Assembly: GCA_015689775.1 (NCBI GenBank)
Contig: WVSR01000001.1
Span: forward strand, 869,501 to 933,500
Length of the DNA: 64,000 nucleotides
Source of the DNA: Rhodobacterales bacterium LSUCC0387
Lineage (GTDB): Bacteria > Pseudomonadota > Alphaproteobacteria > Rhodobacterales > Rhodobacteraceae
Direction of reading: 5' to 3'
Position numbers and translations under genes: made by a program. The notes beneath the pieces are model-generated. The model did not search any database and was not told the origin of the DNA. It saw nothing but the letters and a program-made list of their open reading frames with translations. This document shows, in pieces, positions 51,609 to 60,922 of this stretch; within the stretch, counting starts at the first letter, position 1, and every line of letters starts with the position of its first letter.

Positions 51609-52004
51609 TCAATCGTTCATCGCCAAGCTAGATTGCTGCTTCATGGTTACATTGCCTTCAAAGCGTGCACCAAAGGCCACGGCGAGGATATTTTGGTTAA
51701 ACTCGCCTCTCGCTTGTGCGTTGCTTTCGATTTGCAACTTTCTGCAGGTGATCGTGCCCTCGAATTGGCTATCAATTTTAACCATGTCAGCGGTGATTAT
51801 GCCGCGCACTTTGGCCCCATGGGCAATGGTCACGTTATGGCCCGTGATGTCGCCTGCCACGCTGCCTTCGATGACCACATCGCCGTTGCTGCGCAACTTG
51901 CCCTCAATCGTCATGCCTGGGTGTATGACTGTTGCAGACGCAGTGCCGCTGGGGCTGTCGAAGTGGGGTTCATTCGGGCTTTTAGGGGAGAGCGGCGTCA
52001 TCAT
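51609..52004 (-). CDS. Bactofilin (polymer-forming cytoskeletal protein)
   Basis: A 131-residue protein with the bactofilin beta-helix: VIHPGMTIEGKLRSNGDVVIEGSVAGDITGH and the following turns up to ARGEFNQNILAVAFGARFEGNVTM, with repeated hydrophobic positions each six to seven residues. Bactofilins self-assemble into filaments at membranes and organise wall enzymes. The disordered N-terminus has Pro and Ser. The gene follows a MreB-like gene after 68 bases. Confidence 0.9.
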   Translation of the reverse strand: MMTPLSPKSPNEPHFDSPSGTASATVIHPGMTIEGKLRSNGDVVIEGSVAGDITGHNVTIAHGAKVRGIITADMVKIDSQFEGTITCRKLQIESNAQARGEFNQNILAVAFGARFEGNVTMKQQSSLAMND

Positions 52005-52072
52005 TCATCCAAAAATGTTATCAATATGTTACAATACGCCCTTACCGGGCCGAGGGTCAATCCGCTGCAACC

Positions 52073-53089
52073 CTATGGATCGTGTTGTATCGCGTGCTCC
52101 ATGCGCTTTCCCAAATTCATCGCTATTTGGGTGCCAAAGGCCACGCAATATTTGGGATTTTCGGCCACGGTTGCGGGCACACCCGTGAGGTCAGAAAGAG
52201 CTTTGTCAATGCCTCGGAGGCCTGCCCCCCCTCCCGTGAGCATCAAACCATATTCGTGGATATCGGATGCCAAATCGGGCGGTGTTTGATCGAGCAGTGA
52301 CATTACGGCCGTCCAAATCTGTTCAATAAGCGGGTGCAGCGCCTCGGCCACATCTTGTTCGGTCACAAATTGCTCTTTGGGCAGGCCATTAAAGGCATCG
52401 CGCCCGCGCACTGTGGCGCTACGCCCTTTTCCATCTGCGGGGAAGATGGCGGTGCCAATCTCGTGTTTAAGTTTCTCGCAGGATGAGATGCCAACGTTCA
52501 GATTGTAGTTTTTCTTGATGAAGTTTGAGATTGCCTCGTCAAAATGGTCGCCCCCAATTCGCACGGAGCGTGCTGTGACAATGCCGCCCAAGGATAGAAC
52601 CGCAACTTCGGTTGTGCCGCCGCCAATATCCACAATCATCGCGCCGCGGGGATCAAGAACAGGCAAGCCCGCTCCAAGCGCGGCTGCCATAGGTTCTTCT
52701 ACAAGCCCAACTTTGCGCGCCCCTGCTGCTTCGACTGAGTGCTTGATCGCACGCTTTTCAACGGGGGTCGCGCCATAGGGCACGCAGACATACACAATCG
52801 GCTTTCGCAGCATGAAACGGTTCAAGGCCTTGCGGAAAAACGCGCCAATCATTTCTTGCGCGGCATCAAAATCGGCGATGACTCCATCGGATAAAGGGCG
52901 GCAAGCTTGGATCGATTCCGGTGTCTTGCCCAGCATTAATTTGGCATCTTCACCGACTGCGATCAGCTTTTTGCGCCCGTCCTTGATGTGAAACGCCACG
53001 ACAGATGGCTCATCCAAGATCACGCCCGACTCGCTATCCACGAAAACGGTGTTGGCCGTGCCAAGATCAATGCTGATTTTTGACGTCAT
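52073..53089 (-). CDS. MreB-like actin homologue (solitary paralogue)
   Basis: The 338 residues keep the actin-fold motifs: phosphate 1 IDLGTANTVFVD, VPYGATPVEKRAI, phosphate 2 DIGGGTTEVAVLSLGG, and adenosine LTGGGAGLRGIDKAL. It differs from housekeeping MreB in starting directly at MTSKISIDLG, without the usual hydrophobic N-terminal membrane segment, and in the region EIGTAIFPADGKGRS. No mreC, mreD or penicillin-binding gene follows; instead a bactofilin and a leucine-rich-repeat gene do. It is probably a second MreB with its own filament role. Confidence 0.88.
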   Translation of the reverse strand: MTSKISIDLGTANTVFVDSESGVILDEPSVVAFHIKDGRKKLIAVGEDAKLMLGKTPESIQACRPLSDGVIADFDAAQEMIGAFFRKALNRFMLRKPIVYVCVPYGATPVEKRAIKHSVEAAGARKVGLVEEPMAAALGAGLPVLDPRGAMIVDIGGGTTEVAVLSLGGIVTARSVRIGGDHFDEAISNFIKKNYNLNVGISSCEKLKHEIGTAIFPADGKGRSATVRGRDAFNGLPKEQFVTEQDVAEALHPLIEQIWTAVMSLLDQTPPDLASDIHEYGLMLTGGGAGLRGIDKALSDLTGVPATVAENPKYCVAFGTQIAMNLGKRMEHAIQHDP

Positions 53090-53321
53090 AATTGTTCACC
53101 GAAATGCAAATAAACTGAAAAATAGGCATCAATCAGGCCGCCGTCGAGCAAGTGTTAATCTATTGTAATGCGCGCGTCTATCACCCCATGGCGGGGGAAT
53201 TTTGGACAAGGATGCGACAAAGCAGATCTAACTTGCACCAAAGCGCCCAGCAGGCGTTGCACGAGGGCCCGCCATGTGCCATAGCAATAATAACGAAAAC
53301 TAGACTCATTGGTTCAGTTAA

Positions 53322-53975
53322 ATGGCCGACTTTAAATCTCGCCGCGTCACGATGGTAGACACCCAAGTGCGCCCCTCAGATGTCACGAAATTCCAAGTGA
53401 TTGATGCCATGCTTGCCATTCCGCGCGAGGCCTATGTGCCCGCCGATATGCAGGATGTGGCGTATATTGGTGAAAATCTGACCCTTGGGGTAGGCCGTGT
53501 GATCCTTGAAGCGCGCAGTTTTGCGAAAATGTTGGACGCGCTCGACATTGGACCAAGCGATCTGTTGCTCGATGTCGCTGTAGGTCTTGGTTATTCCAGT
53601 GCAGTTTTGGCCCATATGGCCGAGGCTGTGGTTGCGGTCGAAGAAAATGCTGACTTTGCCCAAGAGGCAGAAGCAAATTTCGCGGCGCAATCGGTGGATA
53701 ATGCCGCAATGATTTGCGCGAGCCATGTCGAGGGCGCGACCAAATATGGCCCCTATGACGTAATTGTTGTGAACGGGGCTGTTGAAACCATGCCCACAAG
53801 CCTTACGGATCAATTAAAGGAAGGTGGCCGCATGGGGGCGATCTTCGCGGTTGGTCAGCTCTGTGAATTGCGGATTGGTCGCAAAATTGACGGCCAAATG
53901 AATTGGCGGTTTTTGTGCCATGCCAATGCGCCTGTTTTGGGCGGGTTCAAACGCGAAGCGACGTTTCAGCTCTAA
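53322..53975 (+). CDS. pcm: Protein-L-isoaspartate O-methyltransferase
   Basis: The 217-residue SAM-dependent enzyme repairs isoaspartyl residues. Marks: VDTQVRPSDVTKFQVIDAMLAIPREAYVP, YIGENLTLGVGRVILEARSFAKML and the SAM motif LLLDVAVGLGYSSAVLA. The usual GSGSGY of the family reads AVGLGY here, as in Rhodobacterales members. The ATG lies close to no clear ribosome site; M11 is an alternative start. A TolC-family gene follows, a usual order in this group. Confidence 0.88.
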   Translation: MADFKSRRVTMVDTQVRPSDVTKFQVIDAMLAIPREAYVPADMQDVAYIGENLTLGVGRVILEARSFAKMLDALDIGPSDLLLDVAVGLGYSSAVLAHMAEAVVAVEENADFAQEAEANFAAQSVDNAAMICASHVEGATKYGPYDVIVVNGAVETMPTSLTDQLKEGGRMGAIFAVGQLCELRIGRKIDGQMNWRFLCHANAPVLGGFKREATFQL

Positions 53976-54043
53976 GCGTGCGGATCAGAGGCGGCACAAA
54001 GTGAATTTGGGGCGCCTATGGGCCCCGTAAAGGAGTGTTGCTT

Positions 54044-55450
54044 GTGAGTGTTAGGATCAAGAAATCCTTTCAGATGTTGGGCGTCTCGTTGGCCATGTCC
54101 ATGTCCCTGTCTGTGTCCCTGTCTGTCCTTGGGGCTGGGCAGGTGAGCGCACAAGGGTTGCAGGCCGCGATGGAAGCGGCCTATGAAAATTCTGATCTGT
54201 TAGAGCAAAAACGCTATCTTGCGCGAGTGTCTGACGAAGGCATTGCGCAGCGCGTGGCCGCGTTGCGACCCACCCTCAATATGGTTGCACAGCGGGCGCG
54301 CACGGACGCGGCAGGCAGCTTGACCGAAACCATTGCCCTGACCGCTGACTTGGTGCTGTTTGCAAGTGGCAGTCGCAGCGCTCAGATTGCTGCGGCACGG
54401 GCCTCTGCCGAGGCCACCCAAGCGCAGCTTTTGGGGCTTGAGGGGCAGGTGCTGCTTGATGCTGTCACGGCCTATATGAATGTGTGGCGCGATGTTCAGG
54501 TGGTGAATGTGCGTCAATCTAATTTGCGCGTGGTTGAAGAACAATTGCGCGCCGCAAGAGATCGCTTTGATTTGGGCGAGGCCACCCGAACCGATGTTGC
54601 GCAGGCCGAGGCGCAGATGGCTGCGGCAAGATCCTCTTTGGCAGCGGTGCAAGGGACGCTCAGCATTAGTCGCGAACTTTATCAATTGGCTGTGGGCGTA
54701 TTACCAGAGGTGCTTGGCGCGCCAGGTGCGCGACCCGAATTACCTGCATCTGTTGATGCAGCGGAGGTGATTGCGCGCAACTCTGCCCCCTTGATCTTCG
54801 CGGCGCAGCATGAGGTGACAGCCAATCAACACAATTTGACCGCGGCCCGTGCCGCCTATGGCCCAACTGTCAGCATGAGCGCGACCTCGACAGACACGCG
54901 GGAAGGGGCTCCCAATGTCATCGGAAACAGCGAGCGTCTGTCGCTGACCATCACGCAACCCATTTACCAAGGTGGGCGTCTGGCCTCGCTTGAGCGCACA
55001 GCTCTGGCCAATCTTGCGGCCTCTCAATCCAATTTGAGCCGCCAGACCGCAATTGTCATCCAAAATTTGGGCAATGCTTATGCACGCCTTTCCATCGCAT
55101 CCGCGCAAATTGCGGCCAACGAGCAGCAGATCAACGCGGCACAGTTGGCCTTTGAAGGCGTCCGTGAAGAGGCCTCCCTTGGCGCGCGTACCACGCTGGA
55201 TGTGTTGAATGCTGAGCAAGATCTGCTTGATGCGCGCATAGCCCGCATTCAGGCGCAGACGGATCTCTACACGGCAAGTTACAGCGTTTTAAATGCGATG
55301 GGCAGGCTGACCGCAGAGGCGATGGGGCTGGATGTAGAGTTATACGATGCTGATGCCTACAGCGCGCGCTTCTCAGGCGCACCACTTGGCCGCCCATCGG
55401 TGCAAGGCAGCCGCCTTGACGGTGTTATGGAACGCTTAGGGCGTGAGTAA
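54044..55450 (+). CDS. TolC-family outer membrane efflux protein
   Basis: About 468 residues: a signal peptide (ending GQVSAQGLQ) with a tandem repeat, then two outer-membrane-efflux repeats with coiled-coil helices (ARASAEATQAQLLGLEGQVLLDAVTAYMNVWRDVQVVN, ARDRFDLGEATRTDVAQAEAQMA, and in the second half GVREEASLGARTTLDVLNAEQDLLDARIARIQAQ). It forms the exit duct of type I secretion or efflux systems. The GTG at 54044 has AAGGAG eight bases upstream. A terminator follows its stop. Confidence 0.88.
   Translation: MSVRIKKSFQMLGVSLAMSMSLSVSLSVLGAGQVSAQGLQAAMEAAYENSDLLEQKRYLARVSDEGIAQRVAALRPTLNMVAQRARTDAAGSLTETIALTADLVLFASGSRSAQIAAARASAEATQAQLLGLEGQVLLDAVTAYMNVWRDVQVVNVRQSNLRVVEEQLRAARDRFDLGEATRTDVAQAEAQMAAARSSLAAVQGTLSISRELYQLAVGVLPEVLGAPGARPELPASVDAAEVIARNSAPLIFAAQHEVTANQHNLTAARAAYGPTVSMSATSTDTREGAPNVIGNSERLSLTITQPIYQGGRLASLERTALANLAASQSNLSRQTAIVIQNLGNAYARLSIASAQIAANEQQINAAQLAFEGVREEASLGARTTLDVLNAEQDLLDARIARIQAQTDLYTASYSVLNAMGRLTAEAMGLDVELYDADAYSARFSGAPLGRPSVQGSRLDGVMERLGRE
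54102..54125 (+). repeat. In-frame 12-bp tandem repeat in the TolC signal peptide
   Basis: TGTCCCTGTCTG occurs twice in tandem, preceded and followed by partial copies. It codes for repeated Ser-Leu-Ser-Val in the hydrophobic core of the signal peptide. Gain or loss of a unit would keep the frame. Confidence 0.75.
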
Positions 55451-55483
55451 GCCCAAACGACCAAGTCGCAATAAGGCCCGATT

Positions 55484-55510
55484 AAACCCGCCCCATGTGG
55501 CGAGTTTTTT
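55484..55510 (+). terminator. Intrinsic terminator of the TolC-family gene
   Basis: Stem AAACCCGCC / GGCGAGTTT (one mismatch) with a 6-nt loop and a run of T to 55510. Confidence 0.75.
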
Positions 55511-55732
55511 ATATCTAGGCCACTGGTTTCACATCCATCTGCCGTGTCGCGTGTCACGTGCCTCAGCTGCCGCATCGGCAGAATTATTTACGTGCCGTTT
55601 GACTTCCTCGCAGATTATATAATAAAATAAATACATAAATAATTTACTATTTGACTATGATGAAAGTGCTCTGCCCCGCATATGCGATTCGCTGCAAAAG
55701 ACGCTAATCTCATCTTGGCCAAGCAAGACTAA
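55511..55732. other. Non-coding stretch
   Basis: No plausible gene. It holds a small hairpin (CTGCCG-cat-CGGCAG, near 55567-55581) and a strongly AT-rich part at about 55611-55665 that may contain a promoter. It lies where a longer version of the following gene remnant would be expected. Confidence 0.5.
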
Positions 55733-55873
55733 GTTGCGTTGCGCGCCCTTTTTGCGCGTGTTGTGCGTGAGGAATTGCAGGGTGATTTGGGGCAACGGAT
55801 TACCAGCAATCTGCGTAAATTGGTGCGCCGCGAGATGCGCATGATCCTTGCGGCTGAGAAACTGGATGGATAA
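55733..55873 (+). pseudogene. C-terminal remnant of a conserved helical protein
   Basis: After a TAA at 55730-55732, an open frame codes for ALRALFARVVREELQGDLGQ and RITSNLRKLVRREMRMILA before the TAA at 55871. This matches my memory of the conserved C-terminal helix of a protein encoded between tolC and valS in Rhodobacterales (EIVRQELQG-LGERITRNVRKLVRREI). The rest of the gene is absent. A short TTG-started peptide of 44 residues could still be made. Confidence 0.5.
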
Positions 55874-55913
55874 GCCTTGACGACAGGCGCCGTCCCGCGA
55901 AGATTGCAGCTTC

Positions 55914-56735
55914 ATGTTTCCGATACGCGACCATAACCCATCCAACTGCAAGCCCGTGATCACGATCGGTCTGATCTTGGTAAATGTGGTCGTTTTTTTT
56001 GGCTATTATCCCGAACTTTCATCGACCTCTGCGGGGCTTGCGCGGTTTTTTGACAGCTGGGCGCTTGTCCCTGCCGAAGTGCTGAAGGGGAGAGATCCCC
56101 ATAGTTTGATTACGTCCATGTTTCTGCACGGCGGCTGGATGCATCTGATCGGCAATATGCTGTTCTTGTGGATTTTTGGCGACAACCTAGAGGATCAGCT
56201 GGGGCACATTGGTTTTTTGGCCTTTTACCTTGTCGCAGGGCTGGCAGCTGGGTTTGGACAGATTTTGTCAAACCCTACTTCGCAAGTGCCGATAGTGGGC
56301 GCCTCGGGAGCCATCGCGGGGGTGATGGGGGGATATTTTCTTTTATTCCCGCGCGCGAAGATCGACATCCTGTTTATCTTCATCATTTTCTTCAAAGTAT
56401 TCACTGTGCCAGCATGGGCCATGTTGGGGCTATGGTTTGGGCTGCAGCTTTTCAATGGTTTGTCGATGGATGCCACAGGTAGTGGTGTGGCCTATTGGGC
56501 GCATGCAGGCGGGTTTATTGCGGGCTTCGCGCTGATGCTGCCGTTTTGGATCAATCGTGGCGCTCAGGCCTTTTGGGCGCGCACAGCGGGGGTTCCCCCC
56601 CATAAAGAGTCGCAATATAGCTTCGGCCAAAGCCGTATTTCCGCTGTGGGTCGGCCCAAAAATGCGCCACCCGCCGTCACCCGTGTGCCGCAGGTGGCCC
56701 GCAAGACGCGCGGCTATAACCCTTGGTCAAAGTGA
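55914..56735 (+). CDS. Rhomboid-family intramembrane serine protease
   Basis: A 273-residue membrane protein with about six hydrophobic segments. The catalytic dyad is S131 in GASGA and H197 in WAHAGGF; the helix HGGWMHLIGNMLFLWIFGDNLED carries the conserved H72 and N81. The C-terminal 60 residues are cytoplasmic or periplasmic and basic. Substrate unknown. Confidence 0.92.
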   Translation: MFPIRDHNPSNCKPVITIGLILVNVVVFFGYYPELSSTSAGLARFFDSWALVPAEVLKGRDPHSLITSMFLHGGWMHLIGNMLFLWIFGDNLEDQLGHIGFLAFYLVAGLAAGFGQILSNPTSQVPIVGASGAIAGVMGGYFLLFPRAKIDILFIFIIFFKVFTVPAWAMLGLWFGLQLFNGLSMDATGSGVAYWAHAGGFIAGFALMLPFWINRGAQAFWARTAGVPPHKESQYSFGQSRISAVGRPKNAPPAVTRVPQVARKTRGYNPWSK

Positions 56736-56799
56736 TCTGTCAAAACGAAAAATGCCCGGCGCATGGTGCACGGCATGTGATCTGATCAGCCGCGCGCGT

Positions 56800-57363
56800 T
56801 TAGGCGCGTTCGGAATATTCCATCGTTTCGGTGTTCACGATGATCATTTCCTCTTGGCCAACAAAGGGGGGAACCATAACCTTCACGCCATTGTCGAGGA
56901 TTGCGGGCTTAAAGCTATTCGCCGCTGTTTGACCCTTCACCACGGGTTCTGTTTCAACCACTTTGCAGGTGACTTTCTGAGGCAAGGTTGCGTTGAGCGC
57001 CTCGCTTTCGTGGAATTCCACCACGATCGTCATACCATCTTGCAAGAAGGGGCGGCGGTCGCCCAACAATTCGGCAGGCAATTCGATCTGCTCATAGGTT
57101 TCGGCGTCCATGAACACCAGCATTCCATCTTGTTCATAGAGGAATTGCTGGTCTTTTTGTTCAAGACGCACGCGTTCAACCTTGTCAGCAGAACGGAAAC
57201 GCTCGTTCAATTTGCTGCCATTGCGCAGATTGCGCATCTCGACCTGAGCAAAAGCGCCCCCCTTACCAGGCTTCACGTGATCCACTTTTACAGCGGCCCA
57301 GAGGCCACCATTATGTTCCAAAACATTTCCGGGACGAATTTCATTGCCGTTGATTTTAGGCAT
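56800..57363 (-). CDS. efp: Translation elongation factor P
   Basis: The 187-residue protein relieves ribosome stalling at proline runs. It has the KOW-like domain with K34 in the loop KPGKGGAF, the residue modified in many bacteria, and the two OB domains ([47 protein letters not shown]). The C-terminal end ([10 protein letters not shown]) is family-typical. On its 3' side an imperfect hairpin followed by TTTTTCG (about 56748-56777) may be the terminator. Confidence 0.95.
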   Translation of the reverse strand: MPKINGNEIRPGNVLEHNGGLWAAVKVDHVKPGKGGAFAQVEMRNLRNGSKLNERFRSADKVERVRLEQKDQQFLYEQDGMLVFMDAETYEQIELPAELLGDRRPFLQDGMTIVVEFHESEALNATLPQKVTCKVVETEPVVKGQTAANSFKPAILDNGVKVMVPPFVGQEEMIIVNTETMEYSERA

Positions 57364-57581
57364 ATTGTAAACCCTAGCAAACCTTGATGATTGATTAATG
57401 TTCCCTATATCTAGGCGATATCAAGGTGGCAATATGCAAGCGCCATGCAGTATCAAGTGCGATCCCATGCAAAAAACGCATACTAGGTATGCAATATTTG
57501 CATACCAGAATCGCGTAGAATATGTGCATAAGGAGCTCCACGCCGCAAAACGCAAGAGCAAAAAATAAAAAGGACGACGAA

Positions 57582-57893
57582 ATGCGAGATTTCGTTGATG
57601 GCACTGCCTTCAATTACGAGCAAGGTCAACGCGCACGCAAGTTGTTTGCTGCTGTTGTTTTGGCCGCGCTGGATGATGCAATCGCCGATGACAAGAAGTT
57701 TGGCAACGGCCCAGAGCAAATCGCACGCTGGGCGCGCTCTCGTGATGGGCGCGAAGTGCTAAGCTGCGCGGGCATCGACCCTAACGAACGCGTTGTTAAC
57801 GGCTTGATGAAATTTGTTGCTTCTGGTGTACGCACCTCTGTTGCGCTGAGCCGCGAGGAAAGCGAGCGCCGCAATCAGGCCGAAGCTGCCTGA
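57582..57893 (+). CDS. Small conserved Rhodobacteraceae protein (probably DUF6280)
   Basis: A 103-residue protein, MRDFVDGTAFNYEQGQRARKL and so on, rich in Ala, with GPEQIARWARSRDGREVLSCAGI and a C-terminal VRTSVALSREESERR. I recall almost the same sequence in many Rhodobacteraceae, annotated as DUF6280. The ATG has AAAGGACGA upstream. Function unknown. A terminator follows. Confidence 0.82.
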   Translation: MRDFVDGTAFNYEQGQRARKLFAAVVLAALDDAIADDKKFGNGPEQIARWARSRDGREVLSCAGIDPNERVVNGLMKFVASGVRTSVALSREESERRNQAEAA

Positions 57894-57916
57894 TCTAACG
57901 TTATGCTTGATTTTTT

Positions 57917-57946
57917 AAAACGCGTCCCACTGGGGCGCGTTTTTTG
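57917..57946 (+). terminator. Intrinsic terminator after the small conserved gene
   Basis: Stem ACGCGTCCC / GGGGCGCGT (one G-T pair) with an ACT loop, an A-run before and six T after. Confidence 0.85.
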
Positions 57947-57955
57947 TTGGGAAGG

Positions 57956-58040
57956 TGGTGGCCGCTGTGGGACTCGAACCCACACGCCCGAAAGCCTCGG
58001 ATTTTAAGTCCGGTCTGTCTACCAGTTCCAGCAAGCGGCC
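57956..58040 (-). tRNA. tRNA-Leu(UAA)
   Basis: 85 bases with acceptor stem GGCCGCT / AGCGGCC, discriminator A and encoded CCA. The anticodon loop is CTTAAAA (anticodon TAA); there is a long variable arm as in class II tRNAs. The outermost pair of the anticodon stem is C-A as read, a minor irregularity. Confidence 0.93.
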
Positions 58041-58237
58041 ACAGAGTTTGACTAGAGGAAAGTTTCCCGCCCCGCAAGCGGCCAAGGCACGTTCGATCCA
58101 CGACATACAAAATTCGCCCCGCCCATAATATGAGCGAGGCGAGGGTTTGGGTTAGCAAGCAACATGTTTGCACGTGCTGGCGAACGCCCCTTCGATATAG
58201 GGCAGGTCGTTAAATTTTGGTGAAATTGCGAAAAATT

Positions 58238-58777
58238 TTACAGCCCATCAAATTGGCAGAGCGCGTGAACGCTTTGGCCCATCTCCTCAAGCTTGGCGCG
58301 CCCCCCTAATTCGGGCAGATCAACCACAAAGGCGCAGCCCGTCACCTGCGCGCCGAGGCGCTCAATCAGGTGAATGCCCGCCCGCGCCGTGCCGCCTGTG
58401 GCCAAGAGATCATCAACCAGCAAGACACGTTCACCGGCCTCGAAAGCATCATCATGGATCTCGACAGTGGCCGTGCCATATTCCAATGCGTAATCTTCGC
58501 TGATCGTGGCAGCGGGCAATTTGCCTTTCTTGCGAATTGGAACAAAACCTTTTCCCAGTTGATGCGCGACCGCTCCGCCAAGGATGAACCCCCGCGCCTC
58601 AAGCCCTGCGACCTTATCAATCTTTTGCCCAACATAAGGGGCAAGCAATTGATCCACAGCCAATCTAAACCCGCGCGGGTCTGCAAAAAGCGTGGTCACG
58701 TCACGGAACAAAATCCCCTCATGCGGGAAATCGGGAATGGTGCGGATATAATCTTGAACCGTTTTTTGGGGCGTCAT
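58238..58777 (-). CDS. apt: Adenine phosphoribosyltransferase
   Basis: Makes AMP from adenine and PRPP. The 179 residues contain [52 protein letters not shown] and the PRPP motif [15 protein letters not shown]. It lies 23 bases downstream of mtnP, whose product releases adenine, so the two act in sequence in methylthioadenosine salvage. Confidence 0.95.
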   Translation of the reverse strand: MTPQKTVQDYIRTIPDFPHEGILFRDVTTLFADPRGFRLAVDQLLAPYVGQKIDKVAGLEARGFILGGAVAHQLGKGFVPIRKKGKLPAATISEDYALEYGTATVEIHDDAFEAGERVLLVDDLLATGGTARAGIHLIERLGAQVTGCAFVVDLPELGGRAKLEEMGQSVHALCQFDGL

Positions 58778-58800
58778 GGCGTCTCTCCGTTCGGCGGGCC

Positions 58801-59673
58801 TTACAGCACCCGGCCTGCAATCGCATCTAGCTTGGCGACCATATCAGGGTCGCGCTTATCGGGGGCAGTCATGATGGCGTGATCCAATGCACGATCACAG
58901 CCGCACGGACAAAGCGCGCGCTCAGGCCCCAAAAGTGCAGACAAGGCCGCAATGGTCTTGCGCGCATTCTCTGCATTTCCTGTGAGGGTTTTGACGATCT
59001 CGGTGATATCTACCGCGCCGTGATCTGCGTGCCAACTGTCATAATCTGTGATCATCGCAATCGGCGCATAGCACATCTCCGCCTCGCGGGCCAATTTCGC
59101 CTCTGGCATATTGGTCATGCCGATCACATCGGCCTTCCATTCATTGCGATAAATCAGCGATTCTGCGAGGGTCGAGAATTGCGGTCCTTCCATCGCCAGA
59201 TAAGTGCCGCCTAGATGCAGTTTTGCGCTGCTTGCGCTTGCGGCCTTGGCCAATTTTGCGCTGAGATCCGCGCAGGTGGGATGCGCCACGCTGACATGGG
59301 CCACCAAACCCGTGCCGAAAAACGATTTATCGCGCGCGAAGGTGCGGTCGATGAATTGATCGACCAAGACGAAATCACCAGGCGCCAAGCCTTCGCGGAA
59401 TGACCCGCACGCGGAGACAGAGATTAGATCCGTCACCCCAAGGCGTTTTAGCGCGTCAATATTGGCGCGATAGGGCACCGTGGTGGGGCTGTGGACATGG
59501 CCACGCCCGTGGCGGGGTAAAAAGGCCATGCTGACCCCGCTCAGGCGGCCCGTCAGGATGTAGTCAGACGGCGAGCCAAAAGAGCTTTTCACCTCAACCC
59601 ATTTTGCGCCTTCAAGCCCGTCTATCTCATAGACGCCCGAGCCGCCGATTACGCCAATCACGCGCTCTGTCAT
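58801..59673 (-). CDS. mtnP: S-methyl-5'-thioadenosine phosphorylase
   Basis: Splits methylthioadenosine to adenine and methylthioribose 1-phosphate. About 290 residues: [69 protein letters not shown] and MITDYDSWH. The start ATG has GGAGGGGCAGG upstream. Co-transcribed with apt. Confidence 0.95.
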   Translation of the reverse strand: MTERVIGVIGGSGVYEIDGLEGAKWVEVKSSFGSPSDYILTGRLSGVSMAFLPRHGRGHVHSPTTVPYRANIDALKRLGVTDLISVSACGSFREGLAPGDFVLVDQFIDRTFARDKSFFGTGLVAHVSVAHPTCADLSAKLAKAASASSAKLHLGGTYLAMEGPQFSTLAESLIYRNEWKADVIGMTNMPEAKLAREAEMCYAPIAMITDYDSWHADHGAVDITEIVKTLTGNAENARKTIAALSALLGPERALCPCGCDRALDHAIMTAPDKRDPDMVAKLDAIAGRVL

Positions 59674-59760
59674 CCTGCCCCTCCACGGGTTGGTTCCAAA
59701 TCCACGCGCGCAGTATCGCAAGCGGCTGGGGAAAGGGAACCCGCGAATTGGTATTTTGGC

Positions 59761-60363
59761 CTATTCAGGCCGCGTCATGGTGAAAATTTCACCGATTTGC
59801 GCGTAATCCTGATAGCCAAGCCGTGAAATCACGCCCGCGCGGTTGATGTCAAAGCGGCCATCATTGAGGCAATCGGGGCGGATATGCACGCCTGTCACCT
59901 CACCAAAGACTGCAAAATTATGCGCCCCGTCCAAGGAAACGATTTGGGTTAATTTGCATTCGAGGCTTGCGGGTGCGTTGGCCACCCGCGCCGCTGCAAT
60001 GGTTTCACAAGGGGCACGGGCGATCTGCGCATGGGTGAATTCATCCACGCCCCGTGGCCATGGGCCAGAGCTTTGGTTCATCATATCGCGCATCTCGTAG
60101 CCTACGAGATTGACACAAAACACCCCCGTCTCGCGGATATTTGCCACGCTATCCTTGGTGCCGTCGCGATCCGCTTTGGCCGAGGTCGAGGCGAACATCA
60201 CCTGTGGCGGCACATAGGCGACCGCGTTGAAAAAGGAATAAGGCGCAAGATTGTCTTGACCATCGCCCCCCCGTGTCGAAATCCACCCAATCGGGCGCGG
60301 TGCGACTATGGCATTGAATGGGTTGTGGGGCAGGGTGTGGCCGTCATCAGGTTTATAGAACAT
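59761..60363 (-). CDS. Flavin reductase-like (FMN-binding split-barrel) protein
   Basis: About 200 residues: MFYKPDDGHTLPHNPFNAIV, APRPIGWISTRGGDGQDNLAPYSFFNAVAYVPP and DSVANIRETGVFCVNLVGYEMRDMMNQSS, the pattern of the flavin-reductase-like domain family. It binds FMN and probably reduces it or a small substrate. A frame extending 55 codons upstream is not used. It is divergent from a GNAT gene. Confidence 0.88.
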   Translation of the reverse strand: MFYKPDDGHTLPHNPFNAIVAPRPIGWISTRGGDGQDNLAPYSFFNAVAYVPPQVMFASTSAKADRDGTKDSVANIRETGVFCVNLVGYEMRDMMNQSSGPWPRGVDEFTHAQIARAPCETIAAARVANAPASLECKLTQIVSLDGAHNFAVFGEVTGVHIRPDCLNDGRFDINRAGVISRLGYQDYAQIGEIFTMTRPE

Positions 60364-60445
60364 CGCCGCGCCTTTTGCTTCTTCAGTTTGGCATTGAGCT
60401 AGCGCCGTGCTACCAGTTTGACCAGAGGCATTACATGAGCAGCCA

Positions 60446-60922
60446 ATGGTCGATATTGCCAAAGAGCAGCCAAATGACTGGTGGGAGGTCGAAGCTCTTT
60501 TCGATCTGTGCTTTGCGCCTGGGCGCACGGCCCTGAGTTCTTATCGCTTGCGGGACGGGGTTCCGCCTGTAGAGGGGCTATGTCTCATCGCCCGTGATGA
60601 CTATGGCGCGATTGGCGGGGCGATCCGCTTTTGGCCTGTGCGCGTTGGGGCCAAAGAGGCGCTGTTGCTCGGCCCGATTGCGGTGCATCCCACCCGTCAG
60701 GGGGAAGGTTTGGGCGGGTTGCTGATCCGCGAGGGGCTGCGGCGGGCTGAAGCTTTGCGTTGGCCGCGCACCATGTTGGTGGGCGATGCGCCTTATTATA
60801 GCCGCTTTGGGTTTCACTGCCTCGGAGGGGTAGAGATGCCACCGCCCACCAACCCCGCCCGAATTTTGGGCGTTGGGGATTGGTCAGGGGTGACGGGGAA
60901 AGTGACCCGTTGGGGTGCCTAA
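60446..60922 (+). CDS. GNAT-family N-acetyltransferase
   Basis: A 158-residue acetyltransferase with the acetyl-CoA site LLGPIAVHPTRQGEGLGGLLIREGLRRAE and the C-terminal DAPYYSRFGF motif. Similar to YhbS-type GNATs. The stop overlaps that of the converging GMC oxidoreductase gene by three bases. Target unknown. Confidence 0.88.
   Translation: MVDIAKEQPNDWWEVEALFDLCFAPGRTALSSYRLRDGVPPVEGLCLIARDDYGAIGGAIRFWPVRVGAKEALLLGPIAVHPTRQGEGLGGLLIREGLRRAEALRWPRTMLVGDAPYYSRFGFHCLGGVEMPPPTNPARILGVGDWSGVTGKVTRWGA

Noticed and set aside
57956-58040. tRNA-Leu as a pseudogene because of the C-A pair in the anticodon stem
   Set aside because: All other stems, the CCA end and the T-loop are intact; one terminal mismatch is tolerated in tRNAs.
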